From CALCTE01 sp045627885 (GTDB lineage: Bacteria > Bacillota > Clostridia > Oscillospirales > CAG-272): a stretch of DNA of 8,215 bases. The position numbers and the translations under genes are program-made. The notes beneath the pieces were generated by a model. That model was not told the DNA's origin and ran no database searches. It worked only from the letters and a program-made list of their open reading frames with translations. Below, piece by piece: positions 6,586 to 8,215 of the stretch. Position 1 is the first letter of the stretch, and each line of letters starts with the position of its first letter. The stretch spans positions 1 to 8,215 of the forward strand of contig JAZQOM010000021.1 in assembly GCA_045627885.1 (NCBI GenBank). The letters run 5' to 3'.

Positions 6586-7014
6586 ATGAAAAAAAGCACG
6601 CAGGAATTGATTGATATGATGAAAAGCGCCGCAAGCTACGACGATTACAGAAAAGCAAGCGCCGAAGAATTATCGCCGAATTTTATGAAGATAGACAGAG
6701 CGCTTTCGACTCTGCTCAATGAAAAATCCGCAAAAAAGGCGGATGTAATTGCCAAGTCCGGTATCGAAACGCATTATGCCTACCAGATTTTCTCCGGAGC
6801 AAAAGTTCCCTCGCGCGATAAAGTCATAATGTTGTGCTTCGGCTTCAAGCTTTCCGCCGACGAAACGCAAAAACTGCTCAAAATCACGGGATATCCGCAG
6901 CTTTACGGCAAGAATGAGCGCGACAATGCAATTATGTTCGGGCTCACCAAAGAAATAAGCTTAATCGAAGTAAATGCTCTTTTGTACGACCTCGGGCTTG
7001 AGATTCTCGTATAA
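6586..7014 (+). CDS. Small helix-turn-helix protein paired with the kinase
   Basis: A 142-residue, probably cytoplasmic all-helical protein. Residues about 47-102 look like a lambda-repressor/XRE-type HTH: KKADVIAKSGI, then THYAYQIFSGAKVPSRDKV as the recognition region, then LCFGFKLSADETQKLLKITG. The C-terminal part (103-142: AIMFGLTKEISLIEVNALLYDLG) looks like a second helical repeat typical of this family. The N-terminal 40 residues are a helical extension. I recall similar HTH proteins beside Firmicutes protein kinases; whether they bind DNA or act as kinase substrates is not known to me. It is divergent from the kinase with 47 bases between start codons. A ribosome site AAAGGA (6570-6575) precedes ATG 6586. 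There are Ser/Thr residues near the N-terminus (Ser4, Thr5) and in the HTH that could be phosphorylated, which is only inference. Confidence 0.85.
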   Translation: MKKSTQELIDMMKSAASYDDYRKASAEELSPNFMKIDRALSTLLNEKSAKKADVIAKSGIETHYAYQIFSGAKVPSRDKVIMLCFGFKLSADETQKLLKITGYPQLYGKNERDNAIMFGLTKEISLIEVNALLYDLGLEILV

Positions 7015-7093
7015 ATAGAATAGCACAGCGGTATTACAATGTCAATTACCCGCAAGAATATGCCATAACACGCCGCGGAACGAGCTTTTATTA

Positions 7094-7122
7094 TTGAAAT
7101 CAGCCGCAAATGCTGATATAAT
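7094..7122 (+). promoter_or_regulatory. Strong sigma-A promoter with extended -10
   Basis: TTGAAA (7094-7099, five of six to consensus) is followed by an exact 17-base spacer and TATAAT (7117-7122, perfect). The TG at 7114-7115 one base upstream makes an extended -10. Transcription should start near 7129, giving a leader of about 27 bases to the ATG at 7156. Confidence 0.85.
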
Positions 7123-7155
7123 ACAGCTATACGGTAAAAGAAAGAGGAATAAAAA

Positions 7156-7482
7156 ATGTTTGAGCTTCCGGAATTCGGCTGGTTTTACAGAGTGCACGAA
7201 AAGGACACCTTCAAGAATACATTTTCAGGCTCCGCTGGAACATCTGCGGAACGCGGATGCGTATCATCCACCACATTCAATTACAGAGTATTTGTCGATG
7301 TCGGCGCAGAGCCGAAGGAGCTTGTCGCACAGTGGTATCTTTCGTTCCCGTGGAATAGCGAGCCTCCGCGCTCCGAGACTTCGGAAAAGCGCTTTGAGTG
7401 CTCGGACGACGGCGTAAAGCAAGCCGAAAAATGGCTCGAATCAGCCTATGACGAATCGCATATATCAAAGCAAAAAGAATAA
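7156..7482 (+). CDS. Hypothetical 108-residue protein
   Basis: I do not recognise this protein. It is soluble, with no signal peptide or membrane segment. It is aromatic-rich at the N-terminus (FELPEFGWFYRVHEKD), has alternating hydrophobic stretches in the middle (NYRVFVDVG, ELVAQWYLSFPW) that suggest beta strands, and ends in a helix (GVKQAEKWLESAYDE) and a polar tail. Cys35 and Cys82 are its only cysteines. It is a real gene judging by its near-consensus promoter, an AGAGGA ribosome site (7143-7148) at 7-base spacing, and a terminator downstream. A longer overlapping reading frame in another phase, which begins inside the promoter, is spurious. It stands alone as a single-gene unit between the HTH gene and a convergent GyrI-like gene. 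No function is proposed. Confidence 0.75.
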   Translation: MFELPEFGWFYRVHEKDTFKNTFSGSAGTSAERGCVSSTTFNYRVFVDVGAEPKELVAQWYLSFPWNSEPPRSETSEKRFECSDDGVKQAEKWLESAYDESHISKQKE

Positions 7483-7559
7483 AAATCCGCAGATTTTCGG
7501 CTCGTGCCCGTAAAGATTTGTTTTGATGTGCCCTGTTGTGCGCGAAAACGAAATAAGCA

Positions 7560-7586
7560 AAATATTCGGCTCAAAGCGGAATATTT
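7560..7586. repeat. Hairpin-forming inverted repeat, possible terminator on the - strand
   Basis: AAATATTC (7560-7567) pairs perfectly with GAATATTT (7579-7586). Inside, GCT (7569-7571) pairs with AGC (7575-7577) around a 3-base loop after one G-G mismatch. On the - strand the stem is followed by a T-rich stretch (TGCTTATTT), so it may be a backup terminator for the GyrI-like gene. On the + strand no U tract follows. Confidence 0.5.
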
Positions 7587-7603
7587 CACTATGGTATAAG
7601 AAT

Positions 7604-7646
7604 ACCCGCTGAAAAAGAAACTCTTTTTCAGCGGGTTGTTTCTTTT
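7604..7646. terminator. Intrinsic terminator between convergent genes
   Basis: A perfect 15-bp stem, ACCCGCTGAAAAAGA (7604-7618) against 7622-7636, has a 3-base loop. It is followed on the + strand by TGTTTCTTTT. It ends the 108-aa gene about 120 bases after its stop. On the - strand it lies about 40 bases after the GyrI-like stop, with a modest T-rich tail, so it can work both ways. Confidence 0.9.
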
Positions 7647-7678
7647 AGCTTGATAAGCGGGAAGCTGTCTTTTCCCGT

Positions 7679-8149
7679 TTATTTTACCGGTAGTTGCACT
7701 TCGGTAAGCCAATCGCTGACAGACTCCTTGTTCCAAATGCCGTCAATATAGCTTTCTCTCGCAAGCCCCGCGATTTCATAACCGTTCTTTTCGGCATATT
7801 CCGCGATAAATGCGTATGCCTCTCCGATTGTATCATAAGCGCCTTTGTGATAAATGCTTAAAACCTTTGCGGCAGGAAGTGTGTTGAACTTGATATGCTC
7901 ATTTTCTTTGCCGAATGTTGTGACCGCCTCGCTATGGCGAACTTTGATGTTTGTTTCCCTATATTCACCGTCAAGATATTCGCAAAACTCATACGGCGGC
8001 TCCGCGCATTTTATGCCGGGATTTAACTTCATACATTCTTCTCCGACAGACGGAATCCATTGCATTGCATCTTCATATTTGGCAAGCACCGTTTCCGAAG
8101 AATAAACAATCATCTCCGGGATTTCTTTTAATGTAACTTGATACTTCAT
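7679..8149 (-). CDS. Standalone GyrI-like (effector-binding domain) protein
   Basis: A 156-residue cytoplasmic protein that is almost entirely one GyrI-like small-molecule-binding domain, as found at the C-terminus of BmrR and some AraC regulators. It shows the two-fold repeat expected of that fold: an opening strand (QVTLKEIPEMIVYSSE), and in the second half LPAAKVLSIYHKGAYDTIGEAYAFIAEYAEKNGYEIAG (91-128). The closing segment is RESYIDG...WLTEVQLPV, with Glu132 at the position usually acidic for binding cationic ligands. There is no DNA-binding domain in it and none upstream within the window. Standalone members bind or hydrolyse hydrophobic or cationic compounds; which applies here is unknown. 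Start: GGAGG at 8158-8162 is 8 bases before ATG 8149; an in-frame ATG at 8164 runs into that site and is rejected. The 51 bases upstream contain only a weak TAAAAT-like -10. Confidence 0.88.
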   Translation of the reverse strand: MKYQVTLKEIPEMIVYSSETVLAKYEDAMQWIPSVGEECMKLNPGIKCAEPPYEFCEYLDGEYRETNIKVRHSEAVTTFGKENEHIKFNTLPAAKVLSIYHKGAYDTIGEAYAFIAEYAEKNGYEIAGLARESYIDGIWNKESVSDWLTEVQLPVK

Positions 8150-8157
8150 TTCTTTTT

Positions 8158-8162
8158 CCTCC
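8158..8162 (-). promoter_or_regulatory. Ribosome binding site that fixes the GyrI-like start
   Basis: GGAGG on the - strand at 8-base spacing to ATG 8149. The ATG at 8162-8164 overlaps this site and would use it as its own codons 1-3, so the five-residue-longer form is unlikely. Confidence 0.8.
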
Positions 8163-8215
8163 ATAAAGAATTTTATGATGGAAATTTGAAGTTCGGTTTT
8201 TTGCTGTAATTTTCG

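Noticed and set aside
7015..7093. Terminator after the HTH gene
   Set aside because: Only an imperfect GCGGTA/TACCCGC pairing is seen with no U tract.
7094..7417. 107-codon + strand reading frame overlapping the orphan gene
   Set aside because: It begins in the -35 element of a strong promoter, has no ribosome site, and its product is low-complexity Arg/Ser-rich, as expected of a shadow frame.
7482..7497. Hairpin AAAATC-CGCA-GATTTT at the end of the orphan gene
   Set aside because: Short AT-rich stem with no U tract after it; the terminator at 7604-7636 is far better.
8149..8164. ATG at 8164 as start of the GyrI-like gene
   Set aside because: Its codons 1-3 contain the GGAGG site that serves ATG 8149, and the conserved domain begins after 8149.

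Overview
The window is 8.2 kb of bacterial chromosome with moderate GC, standard code, tight gene packing, good Shine-Dalgarno (SD) sites and GC-rich hairpin terminators with U tracts. Gene content (MBOAT/DHHW acylation pair, DUF4358-type lipoprotein, membrane-anchored kinase paired with a small HTH protein, standalone GyrI-like protein) and protein sequence style point to an anaerobic Clostridia member, probably Oscillospiraceae/Ruminococcaceae-like. This assignment is an inference; no rRNA or marker gene is present.

Region A (9-3973, + strand) is a four-gene operon with overlapping or nearly touching genes: a secreted transglutaminase-like protein, a DUF4358-type lipoprotein, an AlgI/DltB-type MBOAT acyltransferase and a DHHW (AlgX/SGNH-like) protein. 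The last two form the usual pair for moving acyl groups across the membrane onto a surface polymer. The first two are envelope-facing companions. A bidirectional terminator (4004-4044) ends this operon and the convergent block.

Region B (4059-6538, - strand) reads, in transcription order, a Ser/Thr protein kinase with three C-terminal membrane segments, a small four-helix membrane protein, and a lipoprotein built of two ungapped repeats. A candidate promoter with an inverted repeat over its -35 region lies between the kinase and the last two genes. A 142-aa HTH protein (6586-7014, +) is divergent from the kinase with only 47 bp between the start codons, which suggests a regulator/kinase pair.

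Region C (7094-8149) holds an orphan 108-aa gene behind a near-consensus extended -10 promoter, convergent with a standalone GyrI-like effector-binding protein. Two hairpins lie between them, one of which is a strong terminator.

No tRNA, rRNA, CRISPR array, insertion sequence or phage gene was seen. The parts with most potential for undescribed biology are the kinase/HTH/lipoprotein block and the transglutaminase-DUF4358-MBOAT-DHHW operon.
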